Assembly (NCBI GenBank): GCA_963681505.1
Contig: OY811984.1
Coordinates: 7,136,443-7,200,442 of the forward strand
From: Eunapius fragilis
Lineage: Eukaryota > Porifera > Demospongiae > Spongillida > Spongillidae
Length of the DNA stretch: 64,000 nt
Reading direction: 5' to 3'
Shown: positions 1 to 11,929 of the stretch, piece by piece
Position numbering within the stretch: the stretch's first letter is position 1
How the letters are laid out: every line of letters starts with the position of its first letter
Made by a program: the position numbers and the translations under genes
The notes under the pieces: generated by a model
The model's input: only the letters and a program-made list of their open reading frames with translations
What the model was told of the DNA's origin: nothing
Databases searched by the model: none

Positions 1-136
1 CCCAACCCATATGCACAGCTCCCTTTAAGCTTTCATAATGACAAGGGTTTGTATCGCTCTATGGCACGTAACAGCTGCAGAGGCAGTGGGTTGATAGCCT
101 TGGCAACACTAATTGCATGCATTTTTAAAAAGTACA

Positions 137-304
137 CTTACAGATCAGTTGGGCGTAGCCCGACCTTCGAAACCTATACATGTACATGTATCCATCTGAT
201 AGCGGGTGTGAGCTATTACCACATATAGCCACATAGCTATCAGATGGATACAGGCTTGATACCCGACCTTCCGCGAAGGTCGGGCTACGCCCAACTACTT
301 ACAG
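137..304. mobile_element. fold-back MITE with 23-bp perfect terminal inverted repeats
   Basis: The 23 bases at 147-169 are the exact reverse complement of 274-296. Inside them a second inverted pair, 188-204 and 235-251 (about 17 bp), lets the whole element fold into one hairpin. The octamer acttacag lies just outside both ends (136-143 and 297-304), with three extra bases on the left, which suggests an 8-bp target duplication of hAT type. No coding capacity. The superfamily is inference. Confidence 0.75.
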
Positions 305-780
305 ACTTCAACAGTTGCATTAATGGTGAGCGGCTCATTCTTCTGTGGAGGATCAGGCGTCAGAGAGATCGTCAAAATCTTGCCACCGTCGCCACTTTGA
401 GCTAGGGGGACGAAAAAAAAAAATGGTCACGACCCGCCAGAAGATTGACCCGCACGATGGGAGCCTGCTACTTACAGCAATCCGACCAGACGTCTCCAAA
501 GGTCTTTTTGGCTGGAACTAACGACATCCAAGATGTTTGAGTTGGCACACCTTGGACGCTGATGAGGGCAACAGAAAGAGTGCACGCTAAGATGAAGCAG
601 TTCATGGCTTCGCTGTTTGATCTTGCGCTGCAACGTATGCACGTGATCACTTGCCCTCGTCCCCACATGTCCATAAATCACTATAAAATCATAAGAATAT
701 ATATGACCAGCATTATTTGCATGCCTAACTGTTTAAACTTGGCCTGTCCGTCGAACACAATTTTTTTTTCATTATTCTTA
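305..780. other. intergenic, nothing recognised
   Basis: Short ORFs on both strands here resemble no known family and have no splice-linked partners. The only feature seen is an A-rich run near 414-423. It is the 3' flank of the minus-strand ML-domain gene. Confidence 0.5.
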
Positions 781-1719
781 TTATTGACTGGCGACGTATA
801 TATAGAATTTAATGCAGGCAGCGTCTTGATCGTACTGGTCTGTAGCCGTGATCTTTACGGAGTAGATACCCTGTAATGAAAAGATAGCATGTCACGTGGG
901 CACATCAAATGAGACCGCACTACTGTGTAAGTCTGGGGACTCAACCGATGGAGTCGGGTCCCCAGACTAATGGTGGGGTCAATTTCACGCCTACTCTTAA
1001 TCAATGGGGGAATGGGAGGACTACACCATCGTCCCCCGCGGCACTAAACAGTTACACAGCATATTATTCTGATACTCCTGACTTAGTCACAATCCCGCTA
1101 TATAGTGCGTGAGTAGGCTTACTATAGGAGCACTGCTAGATATCGAACTGCTAATAACGATTTCTTGAAGGCCGGAGGCAACTGGACAGGACAGTCCCGC
1201 CATTGAGGCGGCATCGCACATGCTGTAATCACTACCACCTATTTTGACGCCCATATATTTTACAGTGGCAGTTAGTTTTCCTCCGCTCAGCTCCTGCGCT
1301 GGGGGACGAACGAAAGAAGCCGGGTGAATCGTACCGTTAAGTAACGCATGAATGTGGGGGCTTACCCAAGCTCACTTTCGCATAGATGGAGAAGCTTGAT
1401 CCTCTCACTAGTGGGTCGGGATCCGTGCTGATTGACAGTACTGTTGATATCTTGGTGCTACCTGTTACGTCACGTAAAAATCAGTGTTCCCTTGTGCACA
1501 CTCGCGTAACTTACTGCAATTGCTCCAGCTGCTTTTTAAGAGTTCTTCTGGTACAGTATCAGCAATGACATCCTTAATATAACTATCGCGGATTGGTTTC
1601 ACTTTCCAAATCACCTCCGAACCAAACGGGTTCATTGGTAGCTCAGCCGCGGTTCCTAAAAGTGTTACGGCGCATGCTACACATATTAACCAAGAAGCCG
1701 TCACACGAACCATTCTCAT
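781..1719 (-). CDS. ML-domain (NPC2 / MD-2-related lipid-recognition) secreted protein, 4 exons
   Basis: Four exons join in phase: 1719-1515, 1440-1366, 1298-1123 and 870-781, giving about 181 residues. All three introns are GT-AG. The N-terminus is a signal peptide (MVRVTASWLICVACAVTLLG, preceded by MR). After the WSNC motif comes LSISTDPDPLVRG, the first-strand pattern typical of ML domains. Exon 3 carries GGKLTATVKYMGVK and a cysteine-proline pair (LSCPVASG). The last exon has IYSVKITATDQ and a final cysteine strand. ML proteins are small beta-sandwich proteins that bind sterols or phospholipids in the lysosome or outside the cell (NPC2, GM2 activator, plant and fungal PG/PI transfer proteins). 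Which subgroup this belongs to cannot be said. Start at 1719 or 1713 is equally possible. It is divergent from the DHRS4-like gene, 225 bp apart. Confidence 0.82.
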
Positions 1720-1944
1720 TGTACGCTTCAGTGATCTTATTTCGTGCTTATATAATATCCCGGACACAAAGGATGACATAATAGTGGAACAGTTTCCTAT
1801 ATGAATAGAAACTTCACGCGGCTACACCTCCTTTTCTGTAGCACTCGCCTAACATATGTACGACAGAGGTGTCGCGCATGTGATTGGACAGACGACGCAA
1901 TTAACCCATCCTTGTACGCCCCGCCCCCAAAGTATCTAACCTCC

Positions 1945-4736
1945 ATGACGTCGGCGTTAATAGCAAGAGCTATGTCCACATGCTGCAGAAGGCTGGAGGG
2001 AAAGGTGGCGGTGGTAACAGCTTCTACAGATGGGTAGGTGTGGCCTATCGAGGGCGTGGGTATCACGTTGTTAAGAGAGGTGAAGGGGAGGGAGCTGACG
2101 TCGAGAAATGGGAAAGAGCTTCTCACCCATTCTTGCTTTTGAAGAAAAGAAATGCGCGGGCGGAGGGAGAGAATACGGAACAGTATATAGACCGTATTCC
2201 CGCAGTTGGATCCTTGTTATATGAACACTTACTAGGAGGTGGGAGGACCCCCTGTGGTTGAGGCATAGGTGTTTAGTATGCCTAGCTATGACAAATAGAA
2301 ACAGATACGTACGGTTTCAGTACCTTCACAAATTTGTAAGGCGAATGCAGTGATGCAATGCAGCACCATCTCCCCAACCCCCACCATGTTGTCTTCCCCA
2401 TCAGCATAGGATACAGCATAGCAAAGAGGCTTGCACTGGAGGGTGCAAAGGTCATGGTGAGCAGTCGGAAGGAGACTAATGTGTCCAAGGCGGTCAAGTC
2501 CCTGCAGGAAGAGAAGGGTGTGGTCGTGGAGGGTGTGGTCTGTCATGTGGGGAACCGCGAAGACCGTAAGAAGCTTATAGCTGAGGTGAGAAGGTGAAAG
2601 AGGGGGAGGAGGATGTGAGAGATGGGAGTGGTGACAAGAGGTCCTCTATTACTGAAGTGAGGAACTTAGATTAGGTGTCAGTGCTGATGAGAAGTGGTTG
2701 CCAAGATATTGCAATGTTAATGTGATGTTTTCTGATGGGGCTTACATAATGTTCTTAATGGATGGCAATGTTGCTGAGATAATTTTCTTCAGACAGTGAG
2801 CAAATTTGGTGGATTGGACATATTGGTTTCAAATGCTGCAGTGAATCCGACCTACGGCTCAACCCTTGATGTAAATCATAAATTTCATAACTTGATGTTC
2901 ATCATTTTCATGTGCTACTCCCCCACAGACTGAGGAGGCAGCCTGGGATAAGGTACACATGTTGTTAGGCCATAGGACAACACACATGTTGTTAGGCCAT
3001 AGGGAGTACTGACAACACACATGTTGTTAGGTCATAGGGAGTACTGACTGCATCAATCCTTTATAGATATTTGACATTAACATCAAGGCAGCAGCCATGT
3101 TGGTGAAGGAAGCATTGCCGCACTTTCGGGCCAGAGGGTATGTCCATTGTGGTTCAATTTTTGGGGGGCACTGCTCAATCTTATCTAGCGTTAACCCCTT
3201 TTCTTGTGCACTCACTCATGTGTCTTTGTACTCAGGAGTGGGTCTGTTGTGTTTGTGTCGTCTATTGGTGGCTATAACCCTTTCTCTGTAAGTATCCAAT
3301 ACAAAAATGAATGCACATCACACCAGCTGTTCCCCGTCATGTAAATGTTCTGCTCCCCACCATGCGACTGCTGTGTTCCCCATGTCCCTCCATGTGACTG
3401 CTGTGTTCCCCATGTCCCTCCATGTGACTGCTGTGTTCCCCATGTCCCTCCATGTGACTGCTGTGTTCCCCATGTCCCTCCATGTGACTGCTGTGTTCCC
3501 CATGTCCCTCCATGTGACTTCTGTGTTCCCCATGTCCCTCCATGTGACTGCTGTGTTCCCCATGTCCCACCATGTGACTTCTGTGTTCCCCATGTCCCTC
3601 CATGTGACTGCTGTGTTCCCCATGTCCCTCCATGTGATTGCTGTGTTCCCCATGTCCCTCCATGTGATTGCTGTGTTCCCCATGTCCCTCCATGTGACTG
3701 CTGTGTTCCCCATGTCCCACCATGTGACTTCTGTGTTCCCCATGTCCCTCCATGTGACTGCTGTGTTCCCCATGTCCCTCCATGTGATTGCTGTGTTCCC
3801 CATGTCCCTCCATGTGACTGCTGTGTTCCCCATGTCCCTCCATGTGACTGCTGTGTTCCCCATGTCCCTCCATGTGATTGCTGTGTTCCCCATGTCCCTC
3901 CATGTGATTGCTGTGTTCCCCATGTCCCTCCATGTGACTGCTGTGTTCCCCATGTCCCTCCATGTGACTGCTGTGTTCCTCATGTCCCTCCATGTGACTG
4001 CTGTGTTCCTTCAAGGCACTTGGGGTCTACTCAGTCAGTAAGACAGCCCTGTTTGGCCTTACCAAGGCTTTGGCAGGTGAACTTGCTCCAGACATCAGGG
4101 TGAACTGTATTGCACCAGGCATAATAAAAACCAAATTCAGCTCAGCTGTGAGGAACTTGCGTATATGTATGTGCATGTGTGTGCATAGAAACAAAACTTT
4201 ATTTCAATGTGGTCTGATGCATACACTGGCCTCGTCGTATGTTGAATAGCATATAGAGCAGAGGTGGCCTGGGGAGGAGGGGTGCTCCATCATATTACCA
4301 TTATTATGTGTGTATGGTTTGTGTACGTTGCCATGGTGCAGGGGCATGGCCATTGCCATGGTACAGGGGCATGACCATTGCCATGGTGTAGGGGCATGGC
4401 CATTGATGTTCGACCACCATCAAATACGTCAGTGGTTATACCTTCTCTCTGGTAGTTGTGGCAAAATGAAGCCGTGAAAGAGGAGATGCTGAAGTTTATA
4501 CCAAAGCAGAGGTTAGTGCATGTTGCTATGCGTGGTACCCTCTAATTACATCAGAAGTAGTGTTGCTATGGTACCCTTATTTTTGGTTACACATGATATA
4601 AGACCCTTCCCTTACCTGTAGGCTTGGTGAACCAGATGAATGTGCCGGTGCAGTTGCCTTTCTTTGCTCAGAGGACGCGTCATACGTCACTGGAGAGACT
4701 ATCGTAATGTCCGGCGGAATGCAGAGCAGATTATAA
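1945..4736 (+). CDS. DHRS4: DHRS4-like short-chain dehydrogenase/reductase, peroxisomal
   Basis: Exons read as about 1945-2033, 2405-2585, 2793-2870, 2939-2952, 3067-3137, 3235-3287, 4016-4147, 4456-4511 and 4622-4736. They give a complete SDR fold of the usual length for the family. The nucleotide-binding start is [20 protein letters not shown]. The NNAG-type motif is NAAVNP, the catalytic serine lies in FVSSIGG, and the YxxxK pair is in VYSVSK. The C-terminus is QSRL: SRL is a type-1 peroxisomal targeting signal and is also the DHRS4 ending. DHRS4 enzymes are NADPH-dependent carbonyl/retinal reductases. A 14-base microexon (2939-2952) and a 30-bp minisatellite in the intron before exon 7 stand out. 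ITFG1 follows on the same strand 73 bp later. Confidence 0.9.
2953..3050 (+). repeat. three-copy direct repeat at a DHRS4 5' splice site
   Basis: Units containing acacatgttgttagg.catag begin directly at the donor after the microexon and recur three times, two with an added gggagtactgac tail. Confidence 0.7.
3361..4012 (+). repeat. 30-bp minisatellite, about 22 copies, DHRS4 intron
   Basis: The unit is catgtgactgctgtgttccc plus catgtccctc, with scattered g/t and c/t variants. Because 30 is a multiple of three, several frames stay open, but there is no gene in them. The final unit runs directly into the exon-7 acceptor (ctgctgtgttccttcaag), so the array shares sequence with the 3' splice region. 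Confidence 0.95.
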
Positions 4737-4809
4737 TAAACCTTAATAACTGTGTACGCTGTAATTAATAATACTCGCGATAGAAGAAGTTTGGGCTGCG
4801 GACGAGGTG

Positions 4810-5487
4810 ATGGGCTTCGTCACAGTGTTCTTGTTTTTTTCGCTGTTCGATTTGGCATTGTCTTTGACATTTTTGAATGTTACCGATGCAGTAGGCTTAG
4901 GTCGAACTGCTCCAAGCAAAGTACTTACGTACGGCGACTTCAACGCTGACAAGGCAACCGATATTCTAGTTGTTACGGCCAATGGTAAGTGCGTACATAA
5001 ATGGAACAGTTATAGTAATGTACGTGAGATATGCGCTCCAAGGCAGTGCATTAGCCCTTCTTGTATGGAACGAAGTCAGGAATGTTTTTGAGTACCAGGA
5101 ACTGAACCAGTAAGTGGGTCTGGTTGTGCGCTGTCACGCCAGTGTACGTTGCTATGGCGAGTTTCAATATTAACCCCGGCAGAATTGACACCAAAGCCAT
5201 TGTTGAAGTGCAGGCACTGGACTTTGATGGGGATGGTGCCTTGGATGCCCTCGTGGTCACAGAGCAGTCAAATGTGTACACTATGTGTGTATACTGGGGG
5301 GAGGTGAATGAAGGGGTGTGGTCAATGACAGGTGAGGGATTACATGTGAAGCCTACATACATGTAACTCAGTCCTCCATCCTCTTTCAAAAGGTTCATTT
5401 GAAACCTTCGATACATCTTTGCAATTCCCACCAATTGTGTTAGAGTGAGTTATTAATAAAGTGTAAACAACACACAATGATGTGCAC

Positions 5488-5527
<40 letters not shown>

Positions 5528-8500
5528 TGTGTCCCCCTTGTGCAGTGCTAATGGTGACCACTTGCCTGATGTCTTTGGGTATACTGGCAACAGAACATTA
5601 TGGATTAGCCAGGGAGCAAGGTGCAGTGGGGGGGGGGGGGGGGGGGAAGTGAAGATGGGACAGTGGGAGTGGTGGAGATGGGACAGTGGGGGTGGTGGAG
5701 ATGGGACAGTGGGGGTGGTGGAGATGGGACAGTGGGATCGGTGGAGATGTGACAGTGGGGGTGGTGGAGATGGGACAGTGGGGTGGTGAGATAGGTTAGT
5801 GGTGGGGGTTAGTGTGGTGATGGAATATACTTACCTCTTGCAGGCGTTCGTTTGGTATTCAGTCATTGGTTTCCAATGGCTTTGTATTGCCATCAGTCCA
5901 TAATGGCTACTATGTGGATCTGAACTCTGACTGTCTCTCTGGTTAGACCTCATGTTTATGATATTATGTACTTGTGGATGTGGCATGTTACCTCATCCAG
6001 ATTTGGTCCTGGAGGGCGTCGCCAATGGGAAGCGGTACTTGGAAATATGGCTCAGAAAGCTTGAGGTGAGATGTGTGGGCCCCACCTGGGGGTCCTGTAG
6101 TGTGGGCCCCACCTGGGGGTCCTGTAGTGTGGGCCCCACATGGGGGTCCTGTAGTGTGGGCCCCACCTGGGGGTCCTGTAGTGTGGGTCCCACCTGGGGG
6201 GTCCTGTAGTGTGGGCCCCACCTGGTGGTCCTGTAGTGTGGGCCCCACCTGGGGGTCCTGTAGTGTGGGCCCCACCTGGGGGTCCTGTAGTGTGGGCCCC
6301 ACCTGGGGGTCCTGTAGTGTGTGTGCCTCATCTGGGGGTCCTGCAGTGTTTATTAGGAAACCTGGTAACAAAAAAAAAACGAAGTCAATTTTTGTTTGGG
6401 ATTGTGTCATGAAATGTGTCATGAAATGGGAACATATGTTTGTGGTATAACTTTATGATGCAATCTTTATGCAGCCATTTCCAAACACATTTTATCTTTC
6501 TGAGCACGTCCTCCTGCCAATCTCAGAAGGAGTAGGAAGGAGGGAACTTGTGTTTGTCGATGTAGGTGAGTCCCATCACAGACACACAGGCACACCTAAT
6601 TGTAACCAGGAGTCTCACAGGGTTAACCTTGTTTCCCCATAGATGGGGATGCTGTGGTTGATGTTGTCATGTTCTCCTGTGCAAGCTTCTGTATGTGTCA
6701 TGTATTGTATCAGAGCAAGGTATGCCAATCGTGTGAACTGATGGAGGTGTATGTGGAATGGACAGTGTGATATGGGACAGTGTGATATGGGACAGTGTGA
6801 TGTGGTGGTGATATTGGATGGTGTGATATGGTGTGTGGTGAGGTTTGAATAGTGTACCACAATCATTGACACCAATGAGGTACACAATGCATTTTGTGGA
6901 GGGGGGCACTAATTAGCATCACATCAGTTTGCAGACACTGATATACTGCACTGTCATGCCTCAGGAAGTTGGAGTATGACCTTCAAAACTGTGAGTATAT
7001 GCACACTGCTGTAAGGTATATAGGGTATATGTATGTGTGTGTGTTGTGTGTGTGTATGTGTGTGTGTGTGTGTATGTGTATGTGTGTGTTTTAGGTATCA
7101 GTGGAAATCAAAGATTGGTTTATACCTGAAGATTCTTCTCCTGTTGTGGGTATGTAAATCGCTTACCAGTTACATCTTCTCAATATGAAGATGATGTTTA
7201 TTAACATTTGGTGTACTGAATGACTGCACTATATGGTTATCATCATGTGTGGTTTTAGTGTTCAGTTGAATACATCTTTGCATGCTTTTTTTAGTTTTCC
7301 TTTATTTGTTATGACCATATAATTTGAGGCGCATCTGGGGAGCTGGGGGGGGCATGTTGGGATGTGTCCATATTCAATGGCGGTATGGCTGGGGTGGCAA
7401 ACCTGCTTACATTCGTATACGTTCGTATACTTGTCAGTATTTTTTAGTTTACTGGTGATTATGCAGAAAAATACTGGTTTGCCCCCCCCCCCCCCCCCCC
7501 AGCCACACCTCCACTGTCCATATTTGGGAGTACTTCTTTTTAGAGTGATGATGTTACGTTGAAAATTTTGCAGGTGATTTGAATTTGGATGGATTTCCAG
7601 ATGTCATGATGATGGGCATTAATCAGAATGTTGAGAAACCATTGTAAGTTTTACTTTGCTTGCAGGAGGGAGTTACCATTAGCTGAAGATCAATTTGAGG
7701 GGTGTGTGGGAATGAGGGGTGGGGTATGTGGGGATGAGGGGTGGGTATGTGGGGATGAGGGTGTGTGGGGATGAGTATGGATGAAGGGTGGGGTGTGTGG
7801 GGTATGTGGGGATGGATGGGAATGAGGGTATCAGGGGATGTGAAGGACTTGTGCTGTTCTTGGGCTAACTGCTGGTTGTTATCATAACTTATGAGTAGTA
7901 ACTGTACCAAGATTGATGGAGTTGTTATTAACTGGGTTTATTAACTAGGGCTTTAGTGACTGTATAATGTTAGAGAAGCATAAATTAGCAGTGGGAGTGG
8001 CTCATTCATATTAGCAACCCCAAACTAATTCTGTTTTAGACTTCTGATGAACATTATATGTGAGTCATCTTCAACCTGTGTCAGAAGTCTTAATATTCTT
8101 AATAACCAGGTAAGTAACCATTCCATGGCGTTGGGGTTAATAACATGTTAATAACATGGGTGCCTCATCATCCAAACAGCTCCCTACCAGCAATGCGGCC
8201 ATCATCACTGCCTCCTTCTTTGACCTTAGGGAAGACGTATGTGGTGGTGGGGGGAGGCATGAGGGAAGGGACTGGGGATGAGTGAAGGTGGGAAACTATT
8301 AAGCCAAAGTATAGTTTCTGTTTGTCTTTATTGACATGGTAGAATGTTAATTATATCACATTGTATTTTATTAATAATCGATGTAATATAGACATGAGAC
8401 ATAACTTTACACACAGGGCATACTGGATGTGATGATGCTACAGAAAGGGTCAAATGGGACACACCTGATGGCATACCAGCACAAGCTGGCCAATTACTAC

Positions 8501-11500
8501 TCCTTCCTCAAAGTACTGGGTTAGTGTGTGCCCACCTTGCTCTGCATGTCTACCAGCATGGCTTCTTCAATAGTGTTGAGTGGCTACTGTTTTGATGGCT
8601 GTGCCTCCAGAACCAAGGTATGTGTGGGCTTTATTTAGAGGCATTGGGTAGAGGCCCCTCTAAATACAAGGCGTGTTGTATGCGTGGGCATTGTGTATAG
8701 GCTCCTGCATTGTATGAGATATTAGTCAGAGGGTGTCACTTCAGCACGCTGACCAGAACATTACCCTATACCTATGGATCCCTGTACCCTATACCTATGG
8801 ATCCCTGTACCCTATACCTATGGATCCCTGTACCCCATACCTATGGATCCCTGTACCCTATACCTATGGATCCCTGTACCCTATACCTATGGATCCCTGT
8901 ACCCTATACCTATGGATCCCTGTACCCCATACCTATGGATCCCTGTACCCTATACCTATGGATCCCTGTACCCTATACCTATGGATCCCTGTACCCTATA
9001 CCTATGGATCCCTGTACCCCATACCTATGGATCCCTGTACCCTATACCTATGGATCCCTGTACCCTATACCTATGGATCCCTGTACCCTATACCTATGGA
9101 TCCCTGTACCCTATACCTATGGATCCCTGTACCCTATACCTATGGATCCCTGTACCCTATACCTATGGATCCCTGTACCCTATACCTATGGATCCCTGTA
9201 CCCTATACCTATGGATCCCTGTACCCTATACCTATGGATCCCTGTACCCTATACCTATGGATCCCTGTACCCTATACCTATGGATCCCTGTACCCTATAC
9301 CTATGGATCCCTGTACCCTATACCTATGGATCCCTGTACCCTATACCTATGGATCCCTGTACCCTATACCTATGGATCCCTGTACCCTATACCTATGGAT
9401 CCCTGTACCCTATACCTATGGATCCCTGTACCCTATACCTATGGATCCCTGTACCCTATATCTATGGATCCCTGTACCCTATACCTATGGATCCCTGTAC
9501 CCACCTATGGATCCCTGTACCCTATACCTATGGATCCCTGTACCCTATACCTATGGATCCCTGTACCCTATACCTATGGATCTCTGTACCCTATACCTAT
9601 GGATCTCTGTACCCTATACCTATGGATCCCTGTACCCTATACCTATGGATCCCTGTACCCTATACCTATGGATCCCTGTACCCACCTATGGATCCCTGTA
9701 CCCTATACCTATGGATCCCTGTACCCTATACCTATGGATCCCTGTACCCTATATCTATGGATCCCTGTACCCTATACCTATGGATCTCTGTACCCTATAC
9801 CTATGGATCCCTGTACCCTATACCTATGGATCTCTGTACCCTATACCTATGGATCTCTGTACCCTATACCTATGGATCCCTGTACCCTATACCTATGGAT
9901 CCCTGTACCCTATATCTATGGATCCCTGTACCCTATACCTATGGATCTCTGTACCCTATACCTATGGATCCCTGTACCCTATACCTATGGATCTCTGTAC
10001 CCTATACCTATGGATCTCTGTACCCTATACCTATGGATCCCTGTACCCTATATCTATGGATCCCTGTACCCTATACCTATGGATCCCTGTACCCACCTAT
10101 GGATCCCTGTACCCTATACCTATGGATCCCTGTACCCTATACCTATGGATCCCTGTACCCTATATCTATGGATCCCTGTACCCTATACCTATGGATCTCT
10201 GTACCCTATACCTATGGATCCCTGTACCCTATACCTATGGATCTCTGTACCCTATACCTATGGATCCCTGTACCCTATACCTATGGATCTCTGTACCCTA
10301 TACCTATGGATCCCTGTACCCTATACCTATGGATCTCTGTACCCTATACCTATGGATCCCTGTACCCTATACCTATGGATCCCTGTACCCCATACCTATG
10401 GATCCCTGTACCCTATACCTATGGATCCCTGTACCCTATACCTATGGATCCCTGTACCCTATACCTATGGATCCCTGTACCCTATACCTATGGATCCCTG
10501 TACCCTATACCTATGGATCCCTGTACCCTATACCTATGGATCCCTGTACCCTATACCTATGGATCCCTGTACCCTATACCTATGGATCCCTGTACCCTAT
10601 ACCTATGGATCTCTGTACCCTATACCTATGGATCCCTGTACCCTATACCTATGGATCCCTGTACCCCATACCTATGGATCCCTGTACCCTATACCTATGG
10701 ATCCCTGTACCCTATACCTATGGATCCCTGTACCCTATACCTATGGATCCCTGTACCCTATACCTATGGATCCCTGTACCCTATACCTATGGATCCCTGT
10801 ACCCTATACCTATGGATCCCTGTACCCTATACCTATGGATCCCTGTACCCTATACCTATGGATCTCTGTACCCTATACCTATGGATCCCTGTACCCTATA
10901 CCTATGGATCTCTGTACCCTATACCTATGGATCCCTGTACCCTATACCTATGGATCTCTGTACCCTATACCTATGGATCCCTGTACCCTATACCTATGGA
11001 TCCCTGTACCCTATACCTATGGATCCCTGTACCCTATACCTATGGATCCCTGTACCCTATACTTATGGATCCCTGTACCCTATACCTATGGATCCCTGTA
11101 CCCTATACCTATGGATCCCTGTACCCTATATCTATGGATCCCTGTACCCTATATCTATGGATCTCTGTACCCCATAGCCCTATGGGTCAATGTTGCCTGG
11201 AGCAGTTGTAGCTTTTTCTACTACAGACAGAAATGGCATGAAGAGAAGTTCAGTAGGTATGGAGGCTGGCTGGGTTGGGTTTACCTAAGCCTATATACAC
11301 ACAGGTGCTGTACATGTTGGGGGGCGTGGCCAGCTGCCATTCATCATATTTGGTTTGGGGGAAACTCCAAACTTTGTTGAGAACTTGGTAATCGGAGCTG
11401 GTCATTCAGGGACTAGCCAAAATGGCTGGTATCACCAGGCATTGTACCTTGTCCCCAACTCACAACTCATTGTGGTAACGCAACCTCCAAGCAATCCTAA

Positions 11501-11791
11501 CAGGTATTTATAGGGGTGTGGTCCACCATTGGTACTTCCACCTCTCCTTCCCTGTTTAGGTGGAGGATTCAGTTGTATTTAACCCCTAGTCGCCTCATTT
11601 ACAGTACAGCAGCAGTATTCAGTGTAATATTTGTTGCCGTAGCAATTATTATTGGCCTCTTGCAAGCCAGAGAAAAGGTGTAGCAGTAATATTCAATTGC
11701 TATTAGCATTTAAACCCTCTCCTCCCCTCAGTATCAAGACACCAAGGAGCGTAAAGAGGCAAAACACAAGTTTCATTTCAGCGCCATGTAG
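4810..11791 (+). CDS. ITFG1: ITFG1 / T-cell immunomodulatory protein (LINKIN), FG-GAP beta-propeller membrane protein
   Basis: The first exon encodes a hydrophobic signal peptide (MGFVTVFLFFSLFDLALSLT) followed by an FG-GAP blade (DFNADKATDILVV). Later exons carry further calcium-binding-type blades: DFDGDGALDALVV (5219 on), NGDHLPDVFGY (5553 on), DLNLDGFPDVMMM (7575 on) and DLREDGILDVMML (8222 on). An extracellular tail ending ALYLVPNSQLIVVTQPP (about 11303-11502) follows, then a membrane span (AAVFSVIFVAVAIIIGLL), and a short basic cytoplasmic tail ending HKFHFSAM. This is the ITFG1/TIP architecture: a single-pass surface protein with an extracellular integrin-alpha-like propeller. At least six intronic tandem arrays swell the gene, including a 2.4-kb one. 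ATG at 4810 is chosen because the signal peptide starts there. Some middle exons are approximate. Confidence 0.88.
5490..5523. repeat. (GT)n microsatellite, ITFG1 intron
   Basis: About 17 GT dinucleotides in an ITFG1 intron. Confidence 0.95.
5627..5795. repeat. poly-G run and ~23-bp G-rich minisatellite, ITFG1 intron
   Basis: A run of about 19 G is followed by about six copies of gtggtggagatgggacagtg, slightly diverged. Confidence 0.9.
6068..6340. repeat. 27-bp minisatellite, about 10 copies, ITFG1 intron
   Basis: The unit is ggtcctgtagtg plus tgggccccacctggg. It begins within a few bases of a 5' splice site (cttgag|gtgag). 27 bp keeps several frames open without coding meaning. Confidence 0.95.
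7021..7092. repeat. interrupted (GT)n/(GTAT) microsatellite, ITFG1 intron
   Basis: Alternating gtgtgtgt and gtatgtgt just before a 3' splice site. Confidence 0.85.
7483..7500. repeat. poly-C run, ITFG1 intron
   Basis: Uninterrupted run of about 18 C. Confidence 0.95.
7695..7830. repeat. G-rich irregular minisatellite, ITFG1 intron
   Basis: Repeats of gtgtggggatgaggg with variable spacing. Confidence 0.8.
8760..11175 (+). repeat. 2.4-kb 23-bp minisatellite, about 105 copies, ITFG1 intron
   Basis: The unit is ctatacctatggatccctg plus tacc, very uniform, with recurrent single-base variants (tctctg, tatatc, ccatac) and a few units shortened by five bases. 23 is not a multiple of three, so all three plus frames read a 69-base (23-residue) cycle, and all three are stop-free for over 800 codons. 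Each unit carries a BamHI-type ggatcc. It lies between ITFG1 coding exons, so it is read as intronic. Confidence 0.95.
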
Positions 11792-11884
11792 TGATGTCAT
11801 TTCAATTCATTGCTTTTTTATGTACATATGTCTTGTGTGTGCGGCATATTTGTGAACAGTAGCGTACGTCACGTTGCGTAATTT

Positions 11885-11900
11885 CTGTGGGGCGGGGCTG
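11885..11900 (+). promoter_or_regulatory. GC box in the promoter of the small gene at 11930
   Basis: gtggggcggggctg lies about 35 bp before the ATG at 11930, in the 138-bp gap after ITFG1. It is a consensus Sp/KLF-type GC box; its role is inferred from position. Confidence 0.45.
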
Positions 11901-11929
11901 TGGAAGCTTTACCTTTGCGTCGCGGTAAC

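Noticed and set aside
3307..4103. Repetitive ORFs on both strands (220-250 codons)
   Set aside because: 30-bp minisatellite in a DHRS4 intron; only the real exon 7 sequence at the end is coding.
8710..11380. Three overlapping ORFs of 814-868 codons
   Set aside because: They are the three frames of a 23-bp minisatellite lying between ITFG1 exons; no start context, no splice support, same peptide cycle in each frame.
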